From positions 100,729 through 164,728 of the forward strand of contig JAETRR010000013.1 of the NCBI GenBank assembly GCA_021770065.1: a stretch of DNA of 64,000 nt. The letters run 5' to 3'. The position numbers and the translations under genes are program-made. The notes below the pieces were generated by a model. It was not told the origin of the DNA and searched no databases. It saw nothing but the letters and a program-made list of their open reading frames with translations. Source of the stretch: Lachnoclostridium sp. (GTDB lineage: Bacteria > Bacillota > Clostridia > Lachnospirales > Lachnospiraceae). Below are positions 43,314 through 52,536 of this stretch, piece by piece (position 1 is the first letter of the stretch; every line of letters begins with the position of its first letter).

Positions 43314-43961
43314 CTAACGGAAGGTCACCTGCTGCTCCTCATGCTGTGAAAGCAGGTAACGGCATTCCTCCTCGGGAAGATCCTTCTGCGTTCCCACAAG
43401 CTTCGAAAGGGTCAGAACCTTGGCAATGGCCTCTGCGGCCTCCATATTGTTCATGGCTTCCAGACAGTCCGGCCCCACTGCAATGGCTCCGTGATTCTCC
43501 AGAAGGGCCACATTGCTGTGCTTTAAGATAGGACCCAGATCCCGGCAGATATCGTCCGTTCCCGGTCTCCCGTAGCCTGCCACCTCGATGCGCCCGTATT
43601 TAAACATCATCTCCGGATATGCCCTGGTCTCCACCGGCTTGCCGCACACTGCATGTGCCGTAAGATAAGCAGGATGTGCATGGACAATCCCTCCTATATC
43701 CTCCCGCATCCGGTAGGTCAGTACATGAAGCCTGAGCTCCGAGGTTGCCTTTAAGGTTCCGCCCACCTGGTTACCGTCCAGATCGGCAACGGCAATCATT
43801 TCTTCTGTGAGAAATGCCTTATTCCTGGCACTGGGCGTCACATAGATAAGTCCGCCTCGCTTAACGGAAATGTTGCCCTCCACCGCATTCAAGAGCTGCT
43901 TTTCATCAAGACGCTTTGCTGCCAGCAGGATTTCCCGGATTGCATCCTTGTCTGTCTGCAT
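43314..43961 (-). CDS. class II aldolase/adducin-family protein
   Basis: The 215 residues match L-fuculose-phosphate-type aldolases: GNISVKRGGLIYVTPSARN, the metal-binding pair in VHAHPAYL and the third His in LLENHGAIAVG (about 155-165), with a possible catalytic Glu in YPEMMF. They cleave or form sugar phosphates to give DHAP and an aldehyde. The start at MQTDKD is preferred because AAGGTGAG precedes it by eight bases; it lies 1 bp beyond the PHP stop, so translation is probably coupled. Confidence 0.85.
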   Translation of the reverse strand: MQTDKDAIREILLAAKRLDEKQLLNAVEGNISVKRGGLIYVTPSARNKAFLTEEMIAVADLDGNQVGGTLKATSELRLHVLTYRMREDIGGIVHAHPAYLTAHAVCGKPVETRAYPEMMFKYGRIEVAGYGRPGTDDICRDLGPILKHSNVALLENHGAIAVGPDCLEAMNNMEAAEAIAKVLTLSKLVGTQKDLPEEECRYLLSQHEEQQVTFR

Positions 43962-43962
43962 A

Positions 43963-45144
43963 TTATTCACTCACCTTTTCCCGTTCAATCAGCTTCCAGG
44001 TAGCGTCCACCAGATGCCTGAACTGAGGATCCTCAAGCTGCCTGCAGATCATGCTCTGGCGGGAGCTGTTCACATCCTCGCCTGAGATCTCAGTCATGCC
44101 GTACTCCCGGCAGAGCTTCTGAAGCCTTGTCATCTGCTCCCTGGTGTTCCGGGCCGGCATATAAGTTACACCGTGAACGCCCTCTTCCTTCAGCATCTCA
44201 AAAAGTTCATCAAGGAATTCGTCCTCAAACTTGGCCGCCTTCTTGTCACCGGTCACGGAATCTGTAATGTCTCCCAGATAGGGGTAACACAGAATGGCTC
44301 CTGCCTCGTCCGCCAGTTTCACCAGATCCTTAAAGGAAATGCATTCCTCTGTGGCCGGAACATAGATCTTCTCCACCAGTTCCGCTTTCATAACACCTAA
44401 GAGATCGTATACAAAATGAGGATTCTGCGGATCGGAAAGCTGCTTTTTCTGCTTCTCGGAAAGCTTGATTCCCAGCTGTTCCTCCACGAATTCCGCACAT
44501 TTTTCCTTTCCGGCTCTGGCAATGATCTTCTCGCTTAAGGCACACAGAAGGTGACGCTCAGTGACGGATCCGCCGTTTGCATACTGGGAGATGGGCAGCA
44601 CATCCCTGTCAAAGTCCAGGGTGATTCCCTTTGGCTCCATGAGGGCATTGATATTGGCTGTCATTTTGCGGTTCCGCTCGTTTCTCTTTTCTCTTAGGGG
44701 GCCGAATACTTCCTGGAGCCTTGCAAAACCGGAATCGGGTACGCTGTGAATGGCCATGTAGGCAATGCCCGCCTGATCCGGGTTGTTTAATTTTCTTCCC
44801 GCCATGCGGGTGCCGTCCAGGTTTGCACGGCATTCCATGCCGCAGGTGGTGCCGATTCCGGCGATCTTTCCGGCTTTGCGGAACTCTTCCGCACCGGCAA
44901 TGCTGTCATGATCCATGATTCCCGCTGTCTCCAGGCCCTCGTCCCTTGCGCAGTAGATGGCTGCCGTGGGCGAGTAGGGGGAGAAGGAATAAATGGTGTG
45001 TATATGATTATTGGCAAACTGCGGCTTTACTTCCGGCTTCTCCTTTTCACTTCCAAGGATAATAGCCAGGTTTGCCAGACGTTCCTCTGCCGTGGGGGCA
45101 TTCAAAAGCTTTAAGGCACCCTGCCGCTCTACAAACTTATCCAT
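43963..45144 (-). CDS. PHP-domain metal-dependent hydrolase
   Basis: The 393 residues carry the PHP phosphoesterase metal motifs: NHIHT (H47, H49), MDHDS (D78, H79), GMECRA (E104), AIHSVP and the late SGEDVNSSRQ. PHP enzymes remove phosphates through a trinuclear metal site. The large insert at about 130-290 is not a domain I recognise. Placement between an SDR and an aldolase suggests work on a sugar phosphate. It has no relation to DNA polymerase PHP context here. Confidence 0.8.
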   Translation of the reverse strand: MDKFVERQGALKLLNAPTAEERLANLAIILGSEKEKPEVKPQFANNHIHTIYSFSPYSPTAAIYCARDEGLETAGIMDHDSIAGAEEFRKAGKIAGIGTTCGMECRANLDGTRMAGRKLNNPDQAGIAYMAIHSVPDSGFARLQEVFGPLREKRNERNRKMTANINALMEPKGITLDFDRDVLPISQYANGGSVTERHLLCALSEKIIARAGKEKCAEFVEEQLGIKLSEKQKKQLSDPQNPHFVYDLLGVMKAELVEKIYVPATEECISFKDLVKLADEAGAILCYPYLGDITDSVTGDKKAAKFEDEFLDELFEMLKEEGVHGVTYMPARNTREQMTRLQKLCREYGMTEISGEDVNSSRQSMICRQLEDPQFRHLVDATWKLIEREKVSE

Positions 45145-45155
45145 GCAAGAACCTC

Positions 45156-46028
45156 CTAATTCAGCATATTCTGTCCGCCGGTTACGGGTACGGCCTGTCC
45201 GGTCTCAAAATTCTGCTCCACACAGTAGAACAGAGCCTTGGATACGTCTGCCGGAGTACAGCCCCGGTGAATCGGAGACTTGGACAGATAGTAGTCCTTT
45301 ACATCCTGCACGGTCTTGGCTCCGGGAACCTTGCCCGCATTTAAGTACTGTACGAAAAGTCCTCTCTCCGGGTCGGACCACAGAGGACCGTCGTAGAAGT
45401 TGCCGGGGCAGATGGAGTTTACCTTGATCTGCCATGCTACCAGCTCCAGCGCGAAGCTCTGGGTAAGTCCGATGCCGCCGAACTTGCCGCCCGCATAGGC
45501 GCTGTTGTTTTTGGAACCCTCAAGTCCGGATTTGGAGTTAATCTGTATAATGTCAAACCACAGGCTGTCATCGGCCTCGTGCTGTGCTTTCATAATCGCA
45601 GAAGCATATTTCGCCGCATTGAAGTATCCGATGTAATTCACCTTTGTCACGAACTCAAAGGCCGACGGTTCCATATCTTCCAGGCTTCCCGCTTTGAGAA
45701 CACCCGCATTGGATACAAAAATGTCGAGTCCGCCGAAGTGCTCTACGGCACTGCATACCATGGCTTCCATGGATTCTGCGCTTGATACGTCTACCTTTAA
45801 GCCGACAGCGCGCTCTCCCAGTGCTTTGGCCGCTTCTACGGCCTGTGCCTCGTTTAAATCTGCCAGTACTACGCTGGCGCCTTCTTTATACATCTCTGTC
45901 GCAATTCCAAGTCCGAATCCCTGTGCCCCGCCTGTGACAACCGCAATTTTTCCGGCTAAACGGCCGGTTGTCTCTGGCCTGTTGTGAATGTTCTGTTTTG
46001 CATACTCTTTCGCTTCTGCTAAATTCAT
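45156..46028 (-). CDS. short-chain dehydrogenase/reductase (sorbitol-6-P dehydrogenase or RhaD-SDR-like)
   Basis: The 290 residues have the SDR Rossmann motif TGGAQGFGLGIA (about 32), the NAG motif VSNAGVL and the catalytic Y-x3-K in SAYAGGKFGG. Similarity is to sorbitol-6-phosphate 2-dehydrogenases and to the SDR half of RhaD. The start at MNLAEAKEYAK has GGAGG seven bases upstream; the frame upstream to 46106 lacks a site. It is the first gene of the operon. Confidence 0.85.
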   Translation of the reverse strand: MNLAEAKEYAKQNIHNRPETTGRLAGKIAVVTGGAQGFGLGIATEMYKEGASVVLADLNEAQAVEAAKALGERAVGLKVDVSSAESMEAMVCSAVEHFGGLDIFVSNAGVLKAGSLEDMEPSAFEFVTKVNYIGYFNAAKYASAIMKAQHEADDSLWFDIIQINSKSGLEGSKNNSAYAGGKFGGIGLTQSFALELVAWQIKVNSICPGNFYDGPLWSDPERGLFVQYLNAGKVPGAKTVQDVKDYYLSKSPIHRGCTPADVSKALFYCVEQNFETGQAVPVTGGQNMLN

Positions 46029-46155
46029 GGGTTTTCCTCCATTCCAGTTTTGCAGCTTCCTTTCCAGTACCGCTGCTGTTTCCAGTTCCGCAGCACCCTC
46101 TGCCATGCTGCTGTTTCCATCATTTTCTAATGGATTGTTTTTGAATTACAAGTTT

Positions 46156-46183
46156 ATTATAGCACAATTCCAACACAAGTCAA
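46156..46183 (-). promoter_or_regulatory. promoter of the SDR-PHP-aldolase-dehydrogenase operon
   Basis: TTGACT and a perfect TATAAT on the minus strand are separated by 16 bp. The 128-base leader contains CTGGAAACAGCAGC and near-inverted GCTGCGGAACTGG segments. Confidence 0.8.
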
Positions 46184-46223
46184 TATAAATCTACGAAAAA
46201 CCACATAAAAACATAAAAAATAT

Positions 46224-46276
46224 AGCTGCCGCAGAAATACGCCGGATGACTTATCCTGCTTATTTCTGCGGCAGCT
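46224..46276 (-). terminator. terminator of parC
   Basis: The 16-base arm AGCTGCCGCAGAAATA pairs exactly with TATTTCTGCGGCAGCT at 46261-46276. On the minus strand it is followed by TATATTTTTT. Confidence 0.9.
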
Positions 46277-46290
46277 TCTTAAAAGATGGT

Positions 46291-48540
46291 TCAGGCCCTC
46301 ACTTTTACACCTTTTGTATCTCTGCTGCCCGATTTCAGTTTGTTTAAAACAAGCTGTTTTTCTTTATAAATAATGGTTTCTTCTCTGCCGGTCTGATAAA
46401 GATAGACTGCCTCCAGATGATCGCCCTCACCCAGACGCATCCCCCGGACGCCTGCCGCTCCTTTCTTTTTCCCGGGAACCTCGGATACGGAAAAACGCAG
46501 AAAATATCCCTCCCGGCTCTGGAGGACAAGCTGTTCGGTCCCTTCTATGGGTTCTGCCAAAAGAACCCGGTCGTTCTCTCCCAGCTTCGTAGCTGCTACG
46601 TTACGTTTACTGGTTTCAAACTCACTGCCGTCCACAACCTTCAGCATGCTGTCCTTCGTGGCAAAAAGAAGCTTTCTTTCTTTAAGATCTTCCATGCTTC
46701 CGATCCCAACAAGCTGCTCTTCCGTGCTGTTGTAATTGCTGAAATTGTCAATGGGTACGCCCTTATCCCGGAAACGGCCGAAGGGCAGATCCAAAACTTT
46801 GACGGTGTGCATGCGGCCCGTATCGGTAAATACACAGATGCGTCCTGTGTTCATACAGGGGAATACGTATTTGTTCTCACTGTCTGCCGCTTCCCTGTTG
46901 CGCTCATAGGTGGGCATATCGATGGTTTTGGCGTAGCCGAAACGATCCATCAAAAACATGACAGGCATTTCTTCAATCTTCTTTTCTTCGAAAACAATTT
47001 CCTCAGCGTTCTCTACTGTGGTCCGTCTTGGTCTTGCATAGGCTTTTTTTATGGCATCCATGTCCTTTAAAATGACCTTTGTCATACTGGAATGATTCTC
47101 CAGTATATCCTCATAGGCAGCTATATTTTTTATAGTCTGTGCATTTTCCGCCATCAGTGCTTCGATTTCCAGGCCGATTAGGCGGTACAGGCGCATCTCC
47201 AGGATAGCTGCCGCCTGACGCTCTGTGAAGCGCAGCTTACCGGCCCGTTTTCTGGAGGCTTCGGATTTGAAGCGGATGTTTTCGGTTTTTCCCTCTGTGA
47301 GACATGCTTTTGCATCCTTGACATTTTTGCTGCCCCTGAGAATCTCTATGATGAGATCGATTACGTCACAGGCCCGGATGAGGCCCTCCTGGATCTCCCG
47401 CTTTTCCTGCTCTTTTGTTAAGAGGGTGCGGTATTTCCGGGTGGCAAGCTCATACTGAAATTCGATGTAATGCTCCAGAATCTGCTTAAGTCCAAGCGTC
47501 TCGGGCCTCCCGTCAGCTACGGCAAGCATGTTGACTCCGAAAGTATCCTCCAGGCGCGTCTTCTTATAGAGCATGTTTTTCAGATTCTCGGTATCGGCCC
47601 CCTTTCGAAGCTCCAGGACGATTCGGATGCCTTCCTTGGAGGACTGATTGGAGATGTCGGTGATCTCCGGAGCCTTTTTTGACTCTACCAGGGCCGCAAT
47701 GTCGTTCAAGAATTTTCCGATGTTTGCGCCTATCATGGGGTAGGGGATCTCGGTGATCACAAGCTGCTCCCTGCCGCCTTTCAGCTTTTCTGTCTGAACA
47801 CGGCCGCGGATCTTGATTTTGCCCATACCGGTCTCATAGATGGAGGAAAGCTCGTCTTTGTTAACTACAATGCCTCCTGTAGGGAAATCCGGCCCCGGCA
47901 TCAGTTTCAGCAGGCTTTCTGTGGAAATGTCCGGATTTTTCAGATAGGCTTTTGCCGCATCTATGACCTCTCCCAGGTTGTGGGGCGGTATGCTGGTTGC
48001 CATTCCCACGGCAATTCCGTCGGAACCATTGACCAGCAGGTTGGGCAGCTTTGCCGGAAGTACGGAAGGTTCCTTTTCTGTTTCGTCAAAGTTGGGAACG
48101 AAGTCTACCACATTCTTGTCCAGATCGGACAGGAATGCTTCCTGTGTAACTCTGTTGAGACGCGCCTCAGTATAACGCATGGCGGCAGCCCCGTCTCCCT
48201 CGATGGAACCGAAGTTTCCGTGGCCGTCTACCAGAGGCAGGCCCTTTTTGAAGTCCTGGGACATGACTACCAGAGCCTCGTAGATGGAGCTGTCGCCGTG
48301 GGGGTGGTATTTGCCCATGGTGTCGCCCACGATACGGGCGCATTTCCGGTAAGGACGGTCAAAACGGATGCCAAGCTCATACATGTCGTAGAGGGTTCTC
48401 CGCTGTACCGGCTTCAGGCCGTCACGGACATCCGGGAGGGCTCTTGCTATGATGACACTCATGGCGTAGTCAATGTAGGATTTCTGCATGAGATCCGAGT
48501 ATTCGGTGCGGATAATCTGTTCTTCTATCTGCTTTTCCAT
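46291..48540 (-). CDS. parC: DNA topoisomerase IV subunit A
   Basis: DNA-cleaving subunit of the type IIA enzyme that decatenates daughter chromosomes. The 749 residues show the GyrA/ParC core: [42 protein letters not shown] with the QRDR, and catalytic Tyr in [10 protein letters not shown] (about 119). The C-terminal beta-propeller is present but has no GyrA box that I can see. Pairing with parE upstream supports ParC rather than GyrA. AGGAG lies about 12 bases before the ATG. Confidence 0.92.
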   Translation of the reverse strand: MEKQIEEQIIRTEYSDLMQKSYIDYAMSVIIARALPDVRDGLKPVQRRTLYDMYELGIRFDRPYRKCARIVGDTMGKYHPHGDSSIYEALVVMSQDFKKGLPLVDGHGNFGSIEGDGAAAMRYTEARLNRVTQEAFLSDLDKNVVDFVPNFDETEKEPSVLPAKLPNLLVNGSDGIAVGMATSIPPHNLGEVIDAAKAYLKNPDISTESLLKLMPGPDFPTGGIVVNKDELSSIYETGMGKIKIRGRVQTEKLKGGREQLVITEIPYPMIGANIGKFLNDIAALVESKKAPEITDISNQSSKEGIRIVLELRKGADTENLKNMLYKKTRLEDTFGVNMLAVADGRPETLGLKQILEHYIEFQYELATRKYRTLLTKEQEKREIQEGLIRACDVIDLIIEILRGSKNVKDAKACLTEGKTENIRFKSEASRKRAGKLRFTERQAAAILEMRLYRLIGLEIEALMAENAQTIKNIAAYEDILENHSSMTKVILKDMDAIKKAYARPRRTTVENAEEIVFEEKKIEEMPVMFLMDRFGYAKTIDMPTYERNREAADSENKYVFPCMNTGRICVFTDTGRMHTVKVLDLPFGRFRDKGVPIDNFSNYNSTEEQLVGIGSMEDLKERKLLFATKDSMLKVVDGSEFETSKRNVAATKLGENDRVLLAEPIEGTEQLVLQSREGYFLRFSVSEVPGKKKGAAGVRGMRLGEGDHLEAVYLYQTGREETIIYKEKQLVLNKLKSGSRDTKGVKVRA

Positions 48541-48561
48541 TGTTTTTGTTTTCTCCTATTA

Positions 48562-48679
48562 AAAGTCGCTGCGCGACGGCACTAAAGGGTAAAGCCGATT
48601 CGGCACACCGGTATTGAGAGAAACTTTCATTCGAAAAACACTCATGAAAGTTCCTCTCGTGCGCCTTCCCGGCTTTACC
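48562..48679 (-). repeat. dispersed structured repeat, copy B (5' leader of parC)
   Basis: Closely related to 2376-2491. Where copy A has AAAGTC pairing with GACTTT, this copy has AAAGCC pairing with GGCTTT, a compensatory change. The local hairpin is GCCGattCGGC instead of GTCacttcGAC. The GTCGC end lies about 20 bp before the parC start. Confidence 0.85.
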
Positions 48680-48681
48680 TG

Positions 48682-48720
48682 GCGCTGCGCGACGGCACTA
48701 AAGGGTAAAGCCGATTCGGC
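48682..48720 (-). repeat. partial repeat copy B' directly after parE
   Basis: The first 39 bp of the repeat (GCGCTGCGCGACGGCAC to CGATTCGGC) are duplicated in direct orientation, abutting copy B and lying 6 bp past the parE stop. Confidence 0.85.
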
Positions 48721-48726
48721 TAAATT

Positions 48727-50649
48727 TTATACATCAAGTTCTGCGTCGCAGGCGTGCTCGTAGATGAAAGCCCGTCTGGGGGGGACTTCCGTGCCCATGA
48801 GCATCTCTGTGACGTTGGAGGCCATGCGGGCATCTTCGATCTCTACCCGTTTCAGGATCCGGGTTGCCGGGTTTAAAGTGGTCTCCCAGAGCTGCTCGGC
48901 ATCCATCTCTCCTAAGCCCTTGTAGCGCTGGAGGGTGAAGCTTCCTTTGTGGCGCTTCCGGTAACGCTCCAGGGCTTTGTCGTCATAGAGGTATTCTTCC
49001 TCTCCTCTCTGGGGCATGGCTTTATAGAGGGGAGGCATGGCAATGTATACGTGTCCCTCGTAGATGAGATCCGGCATAAAACGGTAGAACAGGGTCAGAA
49101 GCAGGGTGGAAATGTGTGCACCGTCCACGTCAGCATCTGCCATAATGATGATCTTGTTGTAGCGGAGTTTTGTGATGTCAAAGTCGTTGCCGTAGCCCTC
49201 GGAGAAGCCGCAGCCGAAGGCGTTGATCATGGTTTTGATCTCCGCATTGGCCAGTACCTTGTCAATGCTGGCCTTTTCCACATTCAGAATCTTTCCGCGG
49301 ATGGGAAGGATGGCCTGGAAGTTCCGGTCTCTGGCTGTCTTGGCGGATCCGCCGGCGGAATCTCCCTCTACAATGAAAATCTCACATCTGGAAGCGTCCC
49401 GGCTTTCGCAGTTGGCAAGCTTTCCGTTGGAATCAAAGGAATATTTCTGCTTTGTCAGCAGGTTGGTCTTGGCCCGTTCCTCGGTCTTTCGTATTTTAGC
49501 CGCCTTTTCGGCGCATCCGATAACATTTTTTAATGTTTCCAGATTTCGGTCAAACCAGCGGACAATCTCGTCTCCCGCCACCTTGGCCGTAGCTTTGGAA
49601 GCATCCTGGTTGTCAAGCTTTGTCTTGGTCTGGCCCTCAAAACGGGGGGCCGGATGCTTGATGGAGATCACGGCGGTCATGCCGTTGCGCACGTCGGCTC
49701 CGGTAAAGTTGGCGTCCTTTTCCTTTAAAATCCCCAATTCTCTGGCATAATTGTTGATGACGGTGGTAAATACGGTCTTAAAGCCGGTCAGATGTGTGCC
49801 GCCCTCTGCATTGTAGATGTTGTTGCAAAATCCCAGGACGTTTTCGTGGAATTCGTTCACATACTGAAATGCACCCTCTACGACAATACCCTCCGATTCA
49901 CCTTTGAAGTAAATCACGTCATGTATCTGTTCTTTTTTCTTATTCAAATCCTCCACAAAGCCGATGATCCCGTTTTCCTCATGAAAGACTGTTTCCTCCG
50001 CGGGCTCAATCCTCCGGTCTGCAAAGTAAATGGTCAGCTCCGGATTGAGATAGGCCGTCTCGTGAAGACGGCTTTTGACTTCCTCTGCCTGGAATCTCGT
50101 CTTCTCAAAGATCTCCGGATCCGGAAGGAAATTAATTCTGGTTCCGGTCTCCTTTGTCTTTCTCAGAACGGGAAGCAGGCCGTCCTTCAGCTCAATGACG
50201 GGGATGCCCCGTTCGTAGCGGTCATGGTGAACAGCTCCGTCACGGCTCACTTCTATGTCCAGATAGGTGGAAAGGGCATTGACCACGGAGGAGCCCACTC
50301 CGTGAAGGCCGCCGCTTGTCTTGTAAACCGAATCGTCAAACTTTCCGCCCGCATGAAGGGTGGTGAATACCAGCCGCTCTGCGGAGACGCCTTTTGCATG
50401 AAGATCCACCGGAATACCGCGGCCGTTATCGCTGACGGTACAGGAGCCGTCACGCTCCAGAGTCACCCGGATCTTCGAGCAGTGACCGGCCAGATGTTCG
50501 TCAACGGAATTGTCCACAATCTCATAAATCAGGTGATTCAGCCCTTTTCTGGATACACTGCCGATGTACATGCCCGGGCGCTTGCGCACTGCCTCCAGGC
50601 CTTCCAGGACGGCTATACTGTCTGCGTCGTAGGTGGTTTTCTTTGCCAT
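48727..50649 (-). CDS. parE: DNA topoisomerase IV subunit B
   Basis: ATPase subunit of topoisomerase IV. The 640 residues hold the GHKL ATPase (EIVDNSVDEHLAGH, DNGRGIPVD, GGLHGVGSSVVNALS), transducer domain, TOPRIM motif (EGDSAGGSAK, then DADVDGAHI) and the C-terminal QRYKGLGEMD. The start is MAKKTTYDADSI with AGGA eight bases upstream; the frame extends to 50805 without support. The parE-parC intergenic region is made almost entirely of repeat DNA. Confidence 0.95.
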   Translation of the reverse strand: MAKKTTYDADSIAVLEGLEAVRKRPGMYIGSVSRKGLNHLIYEIVDNSVDEHLAGHCSKIRVTLERDGSCTVSDNGRGIPVDLHAKGVSAERLVFTTLHAGGKFDDSVYKTSGGLHGVGSSVVNALSTYLDIEVSRDGAVHHDRYERGIPVIELKDGLLPVLRKTKETGTRINFLPDPEIFEKTRFQAEEVKSRLHETAYLNPELTIYFADRRIEPAEETVFHEENGIIGFVEDLNKKKEQIHDVIYFKGESEGIVVEGAFQYVNEFHENVLGFCNNIYNAEGGTHLTGFKTVFTTVINNYARELGILKEKDANFTGADVRNGMTAVISIKHPAPRFEGQTKTKLDNQDASKATAKVAGDEIVRWFDRNLETLKNVIGCAEKAAKIRKTEERAKTNLLTKQKYSFDSNGKLANCESRDASRCEIFIVEGDSAGGSAKTARDRNFQAILPIRGKILNVEKASIDKVLANAEIKTMINAFGCGFSEGYGNDFDITKLRYNKIIIMADADVDGAHISTLLLTLFYRFMPDLIYEGHVYIAMPPLYKAMPQRGEEEYLYDDKALERYRKRHKGSFTLQRYKGLGEMDAEQLWETTLNPATRILKRVEIEDARMASNVTEMLMGTEVPPRRAFIYEHACDAELDV

Positions 50650-50715
50650 GTCTATGTTCCTCATTCCTATTGTTATCCATCCGAATGGATGTTCTGTTTT
50701 TTTCAGTCTGATGGT

Positions 50716-50745
50716 AGTATAGCACAAGATGTTGTAGTTTGTAAA
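50716..50745 (-). promoter_or_regulatory. parE promoter
   Basis: TTTACA and TATACT on the minus strand are separated by 18 bp, about 65 bases before the start codon. Confidence 0.65.
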
Positions 50746-50764
50746 ACATTTCTTTCCAAATATT

Positions 50765-51346
50765 TTAAACAAAATTTGATATTTTGTGAGAAATAACATA
50801 TTCAAGCTTATGATCTAAAAGCCGCAGATAGAGGCAGACCCCGATTGTCACATAGACCTCCAACAGAGTGGATACGATTCCGATGGAAAAAAACAAGATA
50901 CCGGAGCCTGCCCCTAAAAGCGCCAGAATTGCCCACTGCAGTGTAAAACTGCTACCGTATTTTTTCTGAAGCACTGTCAGAAAGCGTATCTGAGCGGCTG
51001 CCAGAAAGAGGGGAGACAAAAATGATATCTGCACATGCCAGCGGGAAAGGCCGGGTACCTGCTCCGGCAGATAAGGAATTCCCACAGCGGTTACAAAAAG
51101 CACCAGGGCGCAGAAAAGAAAGCCCCTGGCTGCCCGGTCTCTGCAGCCGCCAAGTTCCATAAGTTCCTCTGTATATAGATAAAAATAATTTCCCGTGAAG
51201 GCTCCCCAAAGCAGAAAGGCCGCACGCCTGCCGCCCCGGTTTCCGATAACGGAGAAGTTGGTATTTGTCCAGGAAAAGCCGGAAGCCATAAGAAGCGTCA
51301 GAAACGGAATCAGACACAGGGAATAGAATCCATACCGTTTATGCAT
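50765..51346 (-). CDS. six-helix membrane protein of unknown function
   Basis: The 193 residues have about six hydrophobic helices. The opening MHKRYGFYSLCLIPFLTLL, followed by SGFSWTNTNFSVIGN, resembles DUF998-type proteins, but I am not certain. AAGGAG lies six bases before the ATG; the frame upstream to 51406 lacks a site. It lies upstream of parE on the same strand, and parE has its own promoter. Confidence 0.6.
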   Translation of the reverse strand: MHKRYGFYSLCLIPFLTLLMASGFSWTNTNFSVIGNRGGRRAAFLLWGAFTGNYFYLYTEELMELGGCRDRAARGFLFCALVLFVTAVGIPYLPEQVPGLSRWHVQISFLSPLFLAAAQIRFLTVLQKKYGSSFTLQWAILALLGAGSGILFFSIGIVSTLLEVYVTIGVCLYLRLLDHKLEYVISHKISNFV

Positions 51347-51518
51347 GAAAAACTCCTTTTTTGCGTATTTTCTTCTTTTTAGTATGCGGAGCATCACTGT
51401 TTCCACACGGGATAAGATTTGGAAACGTATGAAAATGCCGGAAATGAGGCGTAAAAACGGTAAAAATCACCTAAAAAACGTCTTTATAAAAATTTTTGAA
51501 ATTTTTGAAAAAAAAAGC

Positions 51519-51547
51519 TTGCCAAATGAGGAATTATGTTATATACT
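51519..51547 (+). promoter_or_regulatory. tRNA-Glu promoter
   Basis: TTGCCA and TATACT are separated by 17 bp and lie about 28 bp before the tRNA 5' end. Confidence 0.75.
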
Positions 51548-51574
51548 AAGCAAGTCGGCAGGAAAAGCCGGTAT

Positions 51575-51646
51575 GGTTCCTTGGTCAAGCGGTTAAGACG
51601 CCGCCCTCTCACGGCGGAAACAGGGGTTCGATTCCCCTAGGGACTG
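51575..51646 (+). tRNA. tRNA-Glu (anticodon CTC)
   Basis: A 72-base cloverleaf. The acceptor stem GGTTCCT pairs with AGGGACT (G-U pairs at two positions) with discriminator G. The anticodon stem CCGCC/GGCGG holds the loop CTCTCAC with anticodon CTC. The T arm CAGGGGTTCGATTCCCCT is standard. CCA is not encoded. A strong promoter and terminator flank it. The downstream integrase remnant suggests the gene served as an integration site. Confidence 0.93.
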
Positions 51647-51657
51647 TTTCATAGGGT

Positions 51658-51697
51658 CTTAAAAACCTTGATTTTACTGGGTTTTTAAGGCTTTTTT
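51658..51697 (+). terminator. terminator of tRNA-Glu
   Basis: CTTAAAAACC pairs with GGTTTTTAAG and is followed by GCTTTTTTT. Confidence 0.9.
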
Positions 51698-51713
51698 TAC
51701 GTAAAAAAACCAA

Positions 51714-51905
51714 TCAAAATTCGGTTTTAGGAAAATCTCTAACTGGAAATACTCTTTTTCCATCATCATCTTCGTAACATATTTCAGTTCTTTTCACATG
51801 TATAATATTTCCAGAAATATCTTCGCATCTTAATGCAGACAATTCTCCAATTCGCAATCCGCTTTTAAATAAAATACTCAAACTTCGCACATAGATTTTA
51901 GCCAT
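51714..51905 (-). pseudogene. tyrosine recombinase (integrase) fragment
   Basis: About 63 codons encode FKSGLRIGELSALRCEDI, the first Arg box of the tyrosine recombinase catalytic domain, then VKRTEICYEDDDGKRVF and VRDFPKTEF. The stop comes where the family continues. Both ends are missing: the 5' side is cut by the IS remnant at 51904, and the catalytic H-x-x-R and Tyr are absent. It lies next to tRNA-Glu. Confidence 0.75.
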
Positions 51906-52430
51906 GCACCTTGAAAATTCAATATCTGGCAATGATTCAATTATCAAAGATCAGCCCCGAGATTTTTTACGGCATGAAGCGATTTGGGAGAAGAAAACCA
52001 GCTGTCAAAGAGGACATATTTTGCAGGAATCCCCACTGTTTTAGCGGCTTTCAGAAGTTCCAACATAGCTTCCGTCCCTTTGGCCATAGAAAGCTTGCGG
52101 CGCTTATAACCGACGGTCCTTTTATCGAGGCTGACGGCTTCATTCACACGGTTTTTCTTATTATCCGTGGATAAAAGGATGCTGTTGACCGGAAGAAACG
52201 TACTTCCGTCAGTCCATCCCATGGTTAGCATACGGAACCCAAATGAAATCTGGCGAAAAATCTTTTGATCGTTTTAGAAATCTGGTTATCATTCTGGTTG
52301 TCTTGTGTTATACTGTTATTCATAGCATGAGCCTCCGTTGGTATGTTGTTTCTGAGCAATTCAATTATACCAAAAACAGAGTGTTTCATGCTATTTTATT
52401 GCCAGTTTTTATTGAATTTTCAAGGTGCAT
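51904..52430 (-). mobile_element. internally deleted IS element with intact inverted ends
   Basis: The ends at 51904-51924 and 52410-52430 are identical inverted repeats of 21 bp containing TGCACCTTGAAAATTCAATA. Between them are the transposase N-terminus (from ATG 52323, MNNSITQDNQNDNQISKTI, then KRFFARFHLGSVC) and a central piece (GWTDGSTFLPVNSILLS, then VGIPAKYVLFDSWFSSPKSL) out of frame with each other. The FDSWFSSP motif is that of IS4-like DDE transposases. At 527 bp it has lost most of the transposase and the catalytic residues. Confidence 0.7.
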
Positions 52431-52536
52431 AGGCACTTATTCAAGTGCGAAGTTTGAGTAATTTATATATTTCAAGTATCTTCATTAACTTTCTCCATAA
52501 TTAGCCCTCATAGAACAATCATTTCATCCAAATATA
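52431..52536. other. AT-rich spacer
   Basis: No gene is seen here. GTGCGAAGTTTGAGTA at about 52450-52465 is an inverted copy of part of the integrase fragment at about 51875-51890. Confidence 0.4.

Noticed and set aside
41973..43349. 458-codon plus-strand open frame
   Set aside because: It is antisense to the zinc dehydrogenase, whose family motifs are clear. The plus frame has no recognisable domain or ribosome site.
49792..50796. 334-codon plus-strand open frame
   Set aside because: It is antisense to parE, with no ribosome site and no domain.
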